A stretch of DNA of 64,000 bases from positions 17,446,669-17,510,668 of the forward strand of contig CM025849.1 of assembly GCA_003952965.2 (NCBI GenBank). Direction: 5' to 3'. The notes under the pieces were generated by a model. That model saw nothing but the letters and a program-made list of their open reading frames with translations. It was not told the origin of the DNA and ran no database searches. Of the stretch, positions 30,906 to 42,757 are shown piece after piece (the first letter of the stretch is position 1; every line of letters starts with the position of its first letter). A program made the position numbers and the translations under genes. This DNA is from Morella rubra (taxonomy: Eukaryota; Streptophyta; Magnoliopsida; Fagales; Myricaceae).

Positions 30906-32950
30906 GTGGTTTTCAGTATCAGCATGTCATTTTCTTTTCTAAGATGCTCAACTATTTATAAACCTGCGTTTATGCCGTGTCATATGGTTCTTGCCTGCTT
31001 TCGTCTTTGTTTTACTTCGTTTCTAATATGCCTCCTTTGGTCTTATTATATTTTACTTTTCTTATTGAATTCGGGTGAGACTTACTCTCGACTTCATATT
31101 TAAAGGGCAAAATAATAGGGCTGCAGCCGCATGTGTTCCTTTCTCGTGTTTAACTTCCATCAGGTGTTTCAAGGTTGTCATATTTTTGCGTTTGTTTTCT
31201 TTGTTCTTTCTTCTGTGGTTGCAAGGTGTTTTTAACCTTGAGCTTTGCGCGTCTGAGATTCACCGGTGATGTGTGATTGTTTCCTCTCTGACCTTTTATC
31301 TACTGCACAGATATTTTGGCTTTTCCCGATCGTCAGAAATGCAATTTCGTTTTAACTGAAAACTACTTTGAAAGGCAAAAAAAGAAGAAAAAGATCATTT
31401 TGAGAAAACGGTTTAGGGGACAATCTTTCAAAACAAGCAACAGCACAACGGTGTTGCCTCATAAAACGGCATTTTCAGTTATGCTCTTGGCCAACATCTT
31501 CTGTTCTATGATATCCTGGGGGTGTCAAAGTGATCACTTGTGAAGGCTTTTATTTGCTCTGCTAAGGGACATGCTACATGTCAATTAGACCATGTTCATG
31601 GGCGGCAACTGAAATGATTCTGTTCTAGTTGTTTCTCCCGCCCTCACTACTCGGATAGCGCCAGTCCTGATATGGCTAATTCTAATTCTTTTTATGGACA
31701 TTGTATAGAATTTTGTATGTCAGAGAATTGAAAGGGCGAAAAGGCCTTTTTGGTCATTGGGTTTTGACTATTTAAAAAAGAGAAATTTAAAAATTACTAT
31801 CGAGATTTTGAAATGCAACCTCTCAAAAAATAGATGTGGCAGGTCAAGTATATTCAATATACATATTACAATTATAACAAAAAATTAATTTAACAGAAGT
31901 TTTAAATTAAATAAAAAGACAAGTAAAATTGAAATTTTTTTTTAAAAAAATTAAATTAAAGTTAAAATTTAAAAATAAGACAAGGAAAATAGTTAAAAAA
32001 AAATAGTTAAAGATCTTTTTCGTCCTTGTGTTTTACATTCTTTTAAAAATGGTCATTAAGTTCTCAAAATGATCACTAATAGATCTTGAATTTTTTCATT
32101 TTATCAAAAAGGTTCTTTTGTGAGTTTAAAGATCAGTCGGTATACATGTCACCACTAATTAGGTATTGACACGTATACACTCCTTCCATACGGTCTTGCC
32201 ACATCGTTAGTAGGTGCGATGTGATTTAAAAATTATCGATTTCGTCCCTCAACACCATTTTTTTGGGGGGTTAATTACAATTTTCTCTTTTAAGTTGCCA
32301 CTTGGTTCTCAAATAGCTTTACAAAAAATATTCCTACAAACTTTAACTCGTTGCAACTCGTCTCCACAAACTATACTTTTAATTACGATTTCATCATCAA
32401 CCTGTTGAAGTTGTTCTATCGAACAGTTTCTATATTATGTAAACGACACATAACCTTCTTTTTACTTGAAAAGACAAATTTACCCTCGTTTGAGTCCTCT
32501 CTAGTCTTCTACAGTGCTTCTAACAATTTGTAGAGCCAAAAAATAATATGTAATTAGCTGATTTTTTTTAATTAAAAAAAAAAGATGATTCACTAAGGAT
32601 CGACTTGGTCAAATTTGTCTTTCAAGTAAGAAAAAGGTCATGTGCAGTTTATTTGGGACAAAAACCGTTCGATATAACAATTTCAGCAGGTTGGGGAATG
32701 AAATCGCAACAAGAAGTATAGTTTGTGAGGGCGAGTTACGAGTTAAAATTTATAGGGGTATTTGAGAATCAGGTACTAATTTGGGAGAGAAAATTATAAT
32801 TAACCTTTTTTTTAATTAACTGGTAAGTGTATTAATTTGTCAAAGCACTGTACAAAAGAGACCTGACATAGCCCTCAACGAAGGAATAAAAACTCAGACC
32901 CTCCATGTGAGGGGTATATCAAGGCTATAAACAAAAATGAGTAACAGGAA
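30906..32950. other. Intergenic region without recognisable gene
   Basis: Short frames occur but none resembles a known protein. From 31750 to 32850 the sequence is AT-rich. Phrases such as 'ttttcgtccttgtgttttac' and 'cacatcgttagtaggtgcg' resemble non-coding plant repeat families seen near many DNA transposons. No boundaries could be set. Confidence 0.45.
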
Positions 32951-32954
32951 AAAG

Positions 32955-33190
32955 ATCAGAATCTCAATCTCTGTGGGTGTTTTGGAAAGATATCGAGTTG
33001 CAGACTCCTTTAGTTTCCATCCACGGTCAAATAATGCATTTGGGAAATATTGCCCATCGAAGAATCAAATCTGAAGTGGGGAATGGTGAATGTATATCTA
33101 TTTGGTTTGACGGTTGGCATCCGGCGGAGCCTTTTTATAGAAGAATTACGATGGATTTTATTCTGAATTCAAAAATTGAACCTTTACGTT
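32955..33190 (+). pseudogene. Short LINE ORF2 fragment
   Basis: The frame from 32977 reads FWKDIELQTPLVSIHGQ and then VGNGECISIWFDGWHPAEPF, matching the RT-to-zinc linker of plant LINE ORF2, whose usual consensus is VGNG-S-W-D-W. The fragment is only about 70 codons and stops matching at the hairpin at 33198. Confidence 0.7.
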
Positions 33191-33197
33191 GTGAGAA

Positions 33198-33232
33198 GGA
33201 GCACTTGTTTTCACTTGAAAAACAAGTGCTCC
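33198..33232. repeat. Perfect 14-bp hairpin
   Basis: Arms GGAGCACTTGTTTT (33198-33211) and its exact complement (33219-33232) are separated by a 7-base loop. It lies exactly at the end of the LINE fragment, so it may mark a rearrangement junction. A third partial copy ('ggtgctcc') is at 33297. Confidence 0.75.
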
Positions 33233-34623
33233 ACAACCCCCTCTCCATCACTGCAGAGCACACAACGATTAAAAATGCCCAATCCCTTAGACCTCAGGTG
33301 CTCCTTTGTGGCCAATCTCCTCTTCATAGTTAGCCAAACAATAAAAGAAAATCTAGGCACATGGCTAGGGCCCTAAACAATTCCTTAGTATGATATTGTT
33401 TAATTAGGAGACAAAATTAGAGTGAAACTCAAACAAAAATTAACATAACCCTTAATCTTCAAAATTCAAATGATCAAAATAAGCTAAATGCTAAAAAAAA
33501 AAAAAAAGAATGATCTGTTCATTTTTCTAAGAATTTGAATAGCACTTTTTTTTTCTAGGCAAATTATGGGAGATTTGAACAAAAATTAGACTGGGTCTCA
33601 AGCTAAAAACATAAACATAGCCCTTGACTGGTCAAAAAAGCTAAATGTAAAAAAAGATCTGTCGTGCATTTTTCTCTGAATTTGAATAGCACTTTATTTT
33701 TCAAGGCAAAATGGGGGTGGGGGATTCGACCCCCGGATCTATCTCTCCACAAAGGGAGAAGGTGGCATCTGAGCAACAGCTCACTGGCAGAGTTTAAATA
33801 GCAATCAAAAGAATAAAAAGCAGGCATTTTGCAGATAAAAGAGAAAGCGCTGAGTAAAGAAATACAATGCTTTACTTGCAATTTTGGCCTTGTAAAGGTG
33901 AAAGCTGCTTTACAGCGACGGAAGAGCCAGATGGAGCAAAAGAAGTACAAACATAGCATACACGTGGCCCACTATGGCTCGTCTTTACATAAAGCAGGGG
34001 TTTGATAAAATGTTAGAATCTTGGCATGTTAGTATTAGGGGTGAACAGAGTACACATTGGAAACGGAATTTAAACATTCCATTAGTAAATTAGTGGATGA
34101 CTAAAATAGATTTTGCTTCTACTTTCGACTCTAGCCAGACTTAACAAAAGTGGAAACGAATTTAGTGGAATTCTGATAATGTTTTGGGCCATATTTTTTG
34201 GCCAATTTAAGCCTTTTTTTTTTACAAAAAATAAAGATGTTAATTCATTTTTTTCACAATTCATAAATACAAATATCTTTGATATATCAGAAAATTAAAA
34301 TATACAACCCGAGCTTCAAATGAACATTTCTCAATTCATTACCAAGATCTCAATTATATAATGAACACAACAAGTATACATTGCACTTGCATCACATCAA
34401 CTCACCAAGACACCAAATGATTAGAGTTAAATTTTGGAGTAAAATGTCGGCCATCCTTTAAAGTTCAAACCAATATAATCATATCATATTATGATCATAA
34501 ATAGAACAAGCTTCTTCTTTTTCTCCCTCGTTATGTTATGTTAACTCATATGATTTGAACAGAATACATTATTATCTATAATAACAGATACATTATTACC
34601 CCACAAAGAGAGAGAGAGAGACG
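33233..34623. other. Intergenic stretch with an imperfect tandem duplication
   Basis: Blocks 33480-33565 and 33635-33715 are related: both carry 'aagctaaatg', 'gaatttgaatagcactt' and a 'caaggcaaa'-like end. The second is followed by 'gattcgacccccgg', a phrase resembling the T-arm of tRNA-derived repeats but without a tRNA fold. A short (GA)n tract lies at 34607-34621. No gene recognised. Confidence 0.45.
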
Positions 34624-36211
34624 TGATAGCCTTTAAAGTCTACCACAAGTGCATGGGTCGTGACAAGTAAAATAGGGCAAAAAGAGTATCGTTTCCACAA
34701 GGAGGAGATTCAAGTACCAATTTATAAAATTTCCTATATTATTTAGACGATCCCAAATTGATGTGAATGATTGCAAATTCTTAACCTGAAAAATCAAATA
34801 TTAAAGATTTCTAGGGCTGGATTTCATCAATTGAATTCTTTCAATGAGTTTAAACATGATTTCCTGCATTAATGTTTTGTTAATCACAATGACCGAATTC
34901 TTTTTTATGTGATATCCTCTTTCAAGGTATAACACATATACCTATATTAATTCTATGTCTACTTCGTGATCACAGAAATTAATAAAGATTCATTATGCTC
35001 TTTGGAATTATGGATATATAGGTCACAAGGGTGTGTATTTATTTCTAAATTACACTACCAAGGTTTGATGAATTCACGACTAATATTAAACTTCAACTTT
35101 GTTGCTTCATTCAACATCTTAAGCATGCAATTCATGGCCAGTAAATTTCAATAATGAAAACCGAAATCATCAAATTGCAATTAACAAATTATATTCATTA
35201 CATCCATACTCAAATCATATCAAAAATTCAATGACTACATCCTAGCCTTAGAATAAGAAAACTAGCAAATCATAACTAATAAAACAATCCAATTATTTTT
35301 CAAAGATAAATTCGAATTAAACATCTTAATAATAATTCAAAAACTAAAAACTAGAGAAAGAAAAAAAAAACTCTAAAATGGCAGAAATTCCCAGCTACGA
35401 CGTTCCTCTGAATATTTTCTTCTTTTCTTCTAAGTAAACTTCATTAAACTTGAGAAATAGAATCTACAGAAAGCAGCATCGATCACCGAGTTTCAATGTG
35501 TAAAGAAAATATTGTTGACAGAAAATAAAACCAAAGGAATTGATCTCCAAGCTCCCACGTCGTCTAAGTCTTCTGAAGATGTAGTTGCACTATTGAAAAG
35601 CTCTCCCAAATAATATTATATGCTTGACTTCCAGATGGATTTAGAGCATCAAAAAGACATAATTTGGAGTTTGATCCTTCACAAAAGTTTTAGATCTCGT
35701 TCAGCTTTCCAACGCATCTGAGCTTGCATTTTTTTGACTTCTAGAACTCAGATAGAGGCCAAAAACTGAAATAATGTGTAAGCTGTAGTAAACTTCTGGA
35801 CAGATTCAGACTTCTCCTTTTTTTTGTAGCTTTTGAACTTCAAAATGGCAGAACTAGGTTTTGGAATATTCATAAAAGTTTTAGGCCTCTTAGCTTTTCA
35901 ACAAGCAAAACGAAACCTGAATCAGAGGTTTGTAGCTCTAGTTATAATCCAAAAACCGAACAGTGTTCTATTTTTACTAGACCAGTTCAACTAGGATTTG
36001 CTCTCTCAGCTTAGCCCGAATTTTGCTCTTCTCATCAACTCAATTTCAACCTTATTGAATAATTAAATACTTGCAAACATCAAAAATTCTAAGAATTAAA
36101 TAAATGTAAAAGACACTTAAAATTCTAAACAAACAAGCTATGAAACATACAAAACACTCTAAATCAAAACAATTACTATTAAAAAAATGTGTGAAATAAA
36201 TTCTCACATCA
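34624..36211 (+). mobile_element. Putative solo LTR, about 1.6 kb
   Basis: Begins TGATAGCC and ends CTCACATCA, giving TGAT...ATCA termini. The first 100 bases ('caagtgcatgggtcgtgacaag' region, then 'agagtatcgtttccacaagg') are the motif found at the start of a widespread class of plant LTRs. The rest is non-coding with a single LTR and no internal genes. Flanking bases do not form an obvious 5-bp duplication (left flank is a GA microsatellite), so the element may be truncated or the ends slightly misplaced. Confidence 0.45.
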
Positions 36212-36594
36212 AAGCGCGATAGAGAGATAGAGAAAGCGACAAAAAGATACAGAGAGATAGAGAGAGAAGCAACACAAGGAGTTGCGTCGCCGAAGAAGAC
36301 GGGGCTCAACAAAGAGAGAGAGAGAGAGAGAGAGTAATGTAAGTTATCGTCAAACTGAGAGAGAGTTGAGGGAGTGAGGGTCTCGAAGGAGAGAGGGCCT
36401 GGAGGGAGGGGGACTTAGGGTTTTTTCAAGAATCAAAATACTGTGGCACGTTTTGATCCACATATATATATATATTTAAAAAATAACTAAACGACGTCGT
36501 TTTATTTAAAATAGAACAACTTCGTTTTAATATTAAGTTTTAAAAAAAAAATCAACGAAACCGATTTTTCGGTGAATCGACCAAAACTTCCGGT
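36212..36594. repeat. GA-rich low-complexity stretch leading into the gap
   Basis: Dominated by 'gagagatagagag' and (GA)n runs, with a pure run at 36311-36334. It has a G-rich patch near 36390-36420 and an AT-rich end at the gap. Resembles a purine-rich 5' leader, but no adjoining gene can be seen because of the gap. Confidence 0.55.
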
Positions 36595-37594
36595 NNNNNN
36601 NNNNNNNNNNNNNNNNNNNNNNNNNNNNNNNNNNNNNNNNNNNNNNNNNNNNNNNNNNNNNNNNNNNNNNNNNNNNNNNNNNNNNNNNNNNNNNNNNNNN
36701 NNNNNNNNNNNNNNNNNNNNNNNNNNNNNNNNNNNNNNNNNNNNNNNNNNNNNNNNNNNNNNNNNNNNNNNNNNNNNNNNNNNNNNNNNNNNNNNNNNNN
36801 NNNNNNNNNNNNNNNNNNNNNNNNNNNNNNNNNNNNNNNNNNNNNNNNNNNNNNNNNNNNNNNNNNNNNNNNNNNNNNNNNNNNNNNNNNNNNNNNNNNN
36901 NNNNNNNNNNNNNNNNNNNNNNNNNNNNNNNNNNNNNNNNNNNNNNNNNNNNNNNNNNNNNNNNNNNNNNNNNNNNNNNNNNNNNNNNNNNNNNNNNNNN
37001 NNNNNNNNNNNNNNNNNNNNNNNNNNNNNNNNNNNNNNNNNNNNNNNNNNNNNNNNNNNNNNNNNNNNNNNNNNNNNNNNNNNNNNNNNNNNNNNNNNNN
37101 NNNNNNNNNNNNNNNNNNNNNNNNNNNNNNNNNNNNNNNNNNNNNNNNNNNNNNNNNNNNNNNNNNNNNNNNNNNNNNNNNNNNNNNNNNNNNNNNNNNN
37201 NNNNNNNNNNNNNNNNNNNNNNNNNNNNNNNNNNNNNNNNNNNNNNNNNNNNNNNNNNNNNNNNNNNNNNNNNNNNNNNNNNNNNNNNNNNNNNNNNNNN
37301 NNNNNNNNNNNNNNNNNNNNNNNNNNNNNNNNNNNNNNNNNNNNNNNNNNNNNNNNNNNNNNNNNNNNNNNNNNNNNNNNNNNNNNNNNNNNNNNNNNNN
37401 NNNNNNNNNNNNNNNNNNNNNNNNNNNNNNNNNNNNNNNNNNNNNNNNNNNNNNNNNNNNNNNNNNNNNNNNNNNNNNNNNNNNNNNNNNNNNNNNNNNN
37501 NNNNNNNNNNNNNNNNNNNNNNNNNNNNNNNNNNNNNNNNNNNNNNNNNNNNNNNNNNNNNNNNNNNNNNNNNNNNNNNNNNNNNNNNNNNNNN
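36595..37594. other. Assembly gap, 1000 N
   Basis: Exactly 1000 N, a placeholder of unknown real length. The viral reverse transcriptase to its right begins abruptly at the gap edge, so the 5' part of that viral copy is presumably in the missing sequence. Confidence 0.99.
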
Positions 37595-38928
37595 AGAAAG
37601 CAACACATAGTCAAGTTACCATATGTTTGGAGTTTAGTGAGAAAAACATTCCCATTAAAGCTCGTCTAATTCAAATGAATCAAGAGATGATGGAGTTCTG
37701 CAAAAAAGAAATCTAAGATCTCTTAGGTAAAGGAATCATTCGTCATAGTAAATCCCCTTGGTCTTGTTCTACTTTCTATGTCTATAAAAATACAGAAACA
37801 GAAAGAGGAGCTCCCAGATTAGTCATCAACTACAAGCCTCTAAACAAAGTCCTTCAGTGGATTCAGTATCCTATTCTGGATAAACGGGATCTCATAGGTC
37901 GCCTTTCAGAAGCTACAGTGTATAGTAAATTCAATATGAAAAGTGGATTTTGGCAAATCCAAGTTCATGAGTCAGATAAGTACAAAATTGCATTTACCAC
38001 TCCTTTTGGACATTACGAATGGAATGTAATGCCCTTTGGTTTGAAAAATGCTCCAAGTGAATTCCAAAATATCATGAATGATATTTTCAACCCTATAGTC
38101 ATTTCACCATTGTCTATATTGATGTGTTCTAGTCTTCTCTAGGTCCATTGATGAACATTGGAAACAACTTCATAAGTTCCTTCACATTGTTAAGTCAAAT
38201 GGCTTAGTAGTCTCAGCCCCTAAGATCAAGTTATTCCAAACTAAAGTCAGATTTTTAGGTTTTAATATTTATCAAGGTCAAATCCAACCTATTGATAGAG
38301 CCATTCAATTTGCTGACAAATTCCCTGATGTTATCCTAAAAACCCAACTCCAAAGGTTTCTAGGGTCCCTCAACTATGTCGCTGAATTCTTCCAAAATCT
38401 TCGACATCAATGTAAACTTCTTTTTGATCATCTCCAAAGGAATCCTCCACCCTGGACTAAAGAGCATACTGCCATTGTCCAGCTCATTGAGTTACATGTT
38501 AAGTCACTCCCTTGTCTAGGCATCCCTTCTCTGGATTCTTCCAAAATAGTTGAAACCGATGCCTCAGAAATTGGTTACGGTGGCATTCTCAAATAGAAAG
38601 TCATGCCTGATTCCCAGAACAAATTGTCTGTTTTTACTCTGGCAATTGGAATCTGGCTCAGCAGAATTATAGTACTATCAAAAAAGAAATTTTATCTATA
38701 TTACTATGCATAAGCAAATTTCAAGCTGATTTATTAAATCAGAAATTTTTGGTTCGTGTTCATTGCAAAAGTGCAAAATTTGTTTTAGAAAAAGCTGTTC
38801 AAAACATTGCATCCAAACATATTTTTGCTCGTTGGCAAGCCATTTAAAGTATTTTTGATTTTGATATTGAGTACATCAAAGGAAGCCAAAATAGTATGCC
38901 TGATTTCCTTACCCGTGAATTCTTATAG
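37595..38928 (+). pseudogene. Caulimovirid polyprotein 3' part: reverse transcriptase and RNase H, copy A
   Basis: The frame shows viral RT motifs INYKPLN, KSGFWQIQVHE, AFTTPFGHYEWNVMPFGLKN and then the catalytic region near 38115. There, two bases are missing inside the codons for the paired aspartates, destroying the active-site box and shifting the frame to a stop. RNase H follows with TDASEIGYGG near 38550, and the polyprotein ends with a TAG at 38926-38928 after DFLTREFL. Other stops are at 37713 (also present in copy C), near 38596 and 38850. The enzyme normally reverse-transcribes the viral RNA; this copy cannot. Confidence 0.9.
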
Positions 38929-38935
38929 GATTCCC

Positions 38936-40361
38936 ATGGCTCCTAAACCCAAAGGAAAAGAACCTGCCAAGTCAACACCACCACCAAAGTTATCTCCCGG
39001 ACATGTTGTCCTCCAACTAGGTTGTTTAGTCACCTATGACCCATCTCCCAGTCAACCTACAAATAATGCTAACCGATTTCGTGTCTTAGGCGAAGTACCT
39101 AAACCTTCACTTGTAGCCAGAGTCTGACCTCAATCTGCTCTAGCCTTAGTAAACCGAATAGGTCAACCAACCTATTCAGCTTTAGCCTTTTCTAGTAATC
39201 CCTATCAAGTCATTGAGACTTTGTCTCCGGCCCAGTCTTCGATAAGACTACCAAATACAGCCCAGTCTCCGGATAAAAGACTACAAAGTAAAATTTTGTA
39301 CATCCCAAGAATACATTTGTATTCTTTTTGAAACCCTACATCAGTCAGGTGTTCCATGTCGAGCCATGTCACAAGTGCCTGCTTGACCAAAAATGGGACA
39401 ATTGGACAGGCAGTCAGCAAGATAAAGAACTGGTCAAAAAATGCAAGTAATTGATCTGGTTCAAGCTTATTTGCCACCCAAATGAAATTTCATCCCAGAT
39501 CACCCTTCCAAGTCCATCAGCTTTTACAAAGCTATTCTAGTCAGCACTGGTTTTGTAAAAATCGACCCCATCATTGATCAATTTGATTTGACTCAGAAGA
39601 AAGTTATCTTCCACAAGTTATTCATAGTTCTAATCTTGTCTTGTGATGAATGGGGATCACATCCCTCTGAATTACGAGATCTTCCAGGTCATCCCATTCC
39701 CTTCAGTTATTATGATTATAATGAAGCATGCACTAAAGTACTTCTCTACCAAAATGAGTCTTTCACTCATTCTTGGTTCCTCAACTTTGATAGTAAATTC
39801 TCAAGTCAATTTCCTTCATGGTTTCACCACTGGTGGCAAATGTTCCTCCCTTCCTGACACTTTCCCTTTTCTTCTTCTTAAGGCCATGAAAGTTTACTCC
39901 ACAAGTCATAAAGTTAACTACCATCAAACTCAATTTCCCATAATTTTCCTATTTTCGAGTAAATACAAGATCTCTTGGATTCTTTAATGAGAATACCAAA
40001 TAAGTCAAGACATCTGCACTCATAGATTTTATGTAAATTGGTGGGACAAATTTTAGTTTGATCATCATTTTCCAAGTTAGAAAGGAATTTCCTCCTCAAC
40101 AGGAAATTTCCCAATTTATGGTTGATAAAGCCAGTCTCCAGACAGCTGTGGCTTTTGCCATGGCCTAAGTAAAAACCAAGGAAGATTTGCAGGAGTTCTA
40201 CCAACAACTCCAGATTCAAGTGAGCCAGATCAGCGGCTAGGACCCAGATGAGCATTCACCAGCCTCATCTCACTGTCCTTTGCCAGTCAAGCAAACCTAA
40301 CTACTTGGACCCATTATTCCAAGATAGTCAGAACCCGTATGATCTCGATGAAGATTTCTAA
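38936..40361 (+). pseudogene. Caulimovirid second ORF, unknown function, copy A
   Basis: Starts at ATG 38936, eight bases after the polyprotein stop, with MAPKPKGKEPAKSTPPPK. It is broken by stops and frameshifts, including a TGA at 39125 shared with copy C. Readable later segments include SWFLNFDSKF, FPSWFHHWW, then a Trp-rich KWWDKF-like patch and an acidic end just before the TAA at 40359-40361. The WFHHWW and WWDKF segments appear in the corresponding ORF of copy C (61208-62644). The product is of unknown role; it has no recognisable enzyme motif. Confidence 0.75.
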
Positions 40362-41188
40362 AGCCATGTAATCTCCACCGACATATAATGTCAAAGTTAG
40401 CCGAAAGTAACCTCTACAAGTCACTATTCAAGCACAGTAAAAGTCAACAGTGAAAGCAGCCGAAAGTAGCCAACATGTCACTGTTCATCCATAGTCAAAG
40501 CATGCGTGATTACATAGTATCCATGTGATTCTATAGTCACCCTTCTGTCTTTAAAATAGAAGTCCCAAGTCATTTGAAATAAGATTTCGAACTCCGATTC
40601 GATCTCTGCTCTCTCTCTCTCTCTCTCTCTAGGATAACAATTTTCTCCCCTCAAGTCTTTCTATCCTTTCTAAGTCTTCGAGTCATGTATCCGGCATTAT
40701 CTTTCTATCTTAGTCATTTGTGTAAGTATTTTCCAAGTCTTAGTCAATTATGTAAATATTTTTCAAGTCTTTGAAGTACATTGCAAGTTTCAAGTCATAT
40801 TTATCTTTTTACGATATCTCTACAACATGCATACCACCAGATTGAATAGTTTTAAGTTTCTTCTTCATGCATCCACACATACCACCAGATTGGACGGTTC
40901 TAAGTTACTGCTTTCATGCATTACCGCCTACATGGCCGTTTATTCATTCCTTTTCTTTAAGTTAATTTTGGTTTTAGACCAGTAACAAGTGGATACCTAC
41001 TAAGTGGCCTTAAATCGCTGACCTGCAGGTAGAACGAAGCTTGTCCCTTTCACAAGGGGGTCTGAAAATTATTTGTGTTTATATCTACTACTCTCTGCTT
41101 CTTTTGATGGCCCGTCTTCACCACTCTCTCTCTAATCACCGCTTTCGCCCCTTCAAAGTCAGTCACCTGGTGGCCAGTACAACTCTTT
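40362..41188 (+). promoter_or_regulatory. Caulimovirid intergenic region with promoter and leader, copy A
   Basis: Runs from the end of the second ORF to the primer site. Near 40550 is 'tctttaaaatagaag', the position of a TATA box; copy C keeps a better version (tatatttaaaat). A (CT)n tract at 40612-40631 and a leader with stretches like 'taccaccagattg' repeated at 40831 and 40883 follow. It corresponds to the 35S-type promoter region of plant pararetroviruses. Confidence 0.65.
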
Positions 41189-41204
41189 TGGCATCAAAGC
41201 CAAG
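41189..41204 (+). promoter_or_regulatory. Primer-binding-site-like sequence (tRNA-Met)
   Basis: TGGCATCAAAGCCAAG differs at two positions from the initiator tRNA-Met primer site consensus (TGGTATCAGAGCCA) used by caulimovirids, and sits where it should: after the promoter and in front of the next leader. In these viruses this site is base 1 of the genome, so sequence to its right belongs to the next unit. Confidence 0.65.
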
Positions 41205-41260
41205 TTTGGGTAGTAGTGATCTGTATCTCTCTTTTGTGTTTCAGTTTTTGGCCATTTAGT

Positions 41261-42498
41261 TGTTGGCTTTTGTTCACAATCGATATTTTGATGATTTCAA
41301 TAAATGGATTAAGTTTTCAAAATGGACATCTTCAAAGACAAAGACATTTTTATCAAAGAGCCAAAGACAAGAAGATGCAAGGAGCTCAAAAGTGAAGATT
41401 CAAGACCATAGGGTATAATCTTGTAACTCTTAGTTTCACTTTTGACAAGGATTTGAAGCACTCACTTGCATATCTTTCAAAACGTCCATAAACCGTTTTA
41501 CTTTTGTTTGAAAGATTAAAATATTTTTAAAGGTTTCAAAACACCCCAATCAAACTCCCAAACCTTTCATATACTTATGGGAAGTAAGTCTTTAAAATTG
41601 GGTGTTTCAAAGAGGTCAAAAACGTGGTTTTAATTGAACTGGATCATGTGCTTAAGTTGAGGAGGTCGACCGGCTGGTGAAGCGGTGGACCGGTCTTCGA
41701 CCGCTTGGTATAGTGGTTGACTAGTTGATTTTGAAATAGATCCGTTGAGCTCTGACATTATGACCGTTGGGTATAACGACTTCGACCGGCTCGTTTTAAC
41801 AGACGACCCCAACGGCTATAAACGGCTAGTTTTCATATGTGGCCTATAAATACACCTTCATAACGTCCAAAATATAGAGAGATCGACCACATATCATTTA
41901 GATCACTTGAGAAATATATCAAACTTTCATATTCCATATTTCTCATATCATTCACACAAATCACACTTTCATATCCTTGTCTTTGTGTGAATCAAGAGAT
42001 AGAGCTTTCCAATTTCATATCTACTCTTTGAGAGAGTTTTGTTCTTCAATCTTTATATCAAGAGAGGTGTTTCCTTTAGTGAGGTTGTTCACTAAAGAAG
42101 AAGCTTAGAGAGGGTATATCTCAAGCTTGTTAGGTTGTGAGTGGTGAGCCTGAAAAACCACTTGGGTGGGTTTGAGTGTTAAGCCGAGAAAATACTTGTA
42201 CGGTTCTCTAGCACCCGAAGCTAGAGTGTACACTATTTGAAGATAGTGGGAAAACCTCAAGGCTCGGTGAAGGAGCTTGAGGGGTGGATGTAGGCGGGTT
42301 TGCCGAACCACCTAAAAATCTCGTGTTTGCTTCTCTAAACCCTACTCTTTACATTTAGCACTTATTTACTTGTTGCATCAATATACTTGTGCAAAATTAG
42401 TCTTTACTTTGCAAACATGACTTTAGGGGTTAAAAGCGAAAAAGTTTGGAAACCCAATTCACCCTCCCTCTTGGGTTGCCTTAATCCTAGGATTTACA
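41261..42498 (+). mobile_element. Solo LTR of the window's Copia family, inserted in the viral leader
   Basis: Starts TGTTGGCTTTTG and ends ATCCTAGGATTTACA. It is the sense-strand version of the LTRs at 47150-48446, 50718-51996 and 63156-64000. Flanks TTAGT (41256-41260) and TTCGT (42499-42503) are a 5-bp target duplication with one mismatch. No internal sequence remains, so it is a solo LTR formed by LTR-LTR recombination. It lies 56 bp after the viral primer site, and viral leader resumes at about 42504. Confidence 0.85.
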
Positions 42499-42503
42499 TT
42501 CGT

Positions 42504-42757
42504 CACTTTACTTCAAGCTTCTTAATAAATTTCCTGTGCTCCCGTCTAAGTTAAACCCCAACCTTAGCAGTCTAGAAGCATACTTAAGAAGCGAGTCCAG
42601 AGTTCCAAACAGTAAGTCCCAGGAGAGGCCTGTGCGATGGGCATGAGAGGATATGTCCATTTAGGTTTGCTGAGTCGCAAGGTTGAAGCTTAGATAAGTT
42701 TATTGTAGGTTTATTACTTTGTTTGTTTTAGTTTGATTCTTGTGTCCGAAGTTAAAC
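42504..42757 (+). other. Caulimovirid leader, second genome unit
   Basis: Non-coding stretch between the solo LTR and the polyprotein start. With 41205-41260 it forms the leader following the primer site. Position is the main evidence. Confidence 0.55.

Larger units (their letters stand above)
37595..41260 (+). mobile_element. Endogenous pararetrovirus (caulimovirid), copy A: RT end, second ORF, promoter, primer site
   Basis: This is an integrated, decayed Caulimoviridae genome segment. In order: reverse transcriptase and RNase H (37595-38928), a second ORF (38936-40361), an intergenic region with promoter-like sequence, and a primer-binding-like site (41189-41204). It then continues into the leader of a further genome unit. 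The gene order (polyprotein first, a second ORF of unknown function after RNase H) resembles florendovirus- or petuvirus-like genomes; exact genus is inference. Many stops and frameshifts make it non-infectious. Confidence 0.85.

Noticed and set aside
33700-33790. tRNA-like segment around 'gattcgacccccgg'
   Set aside because: Only a T-arm-like phrase is present; no cloverleaf, A box or acceptor stem could be formed.
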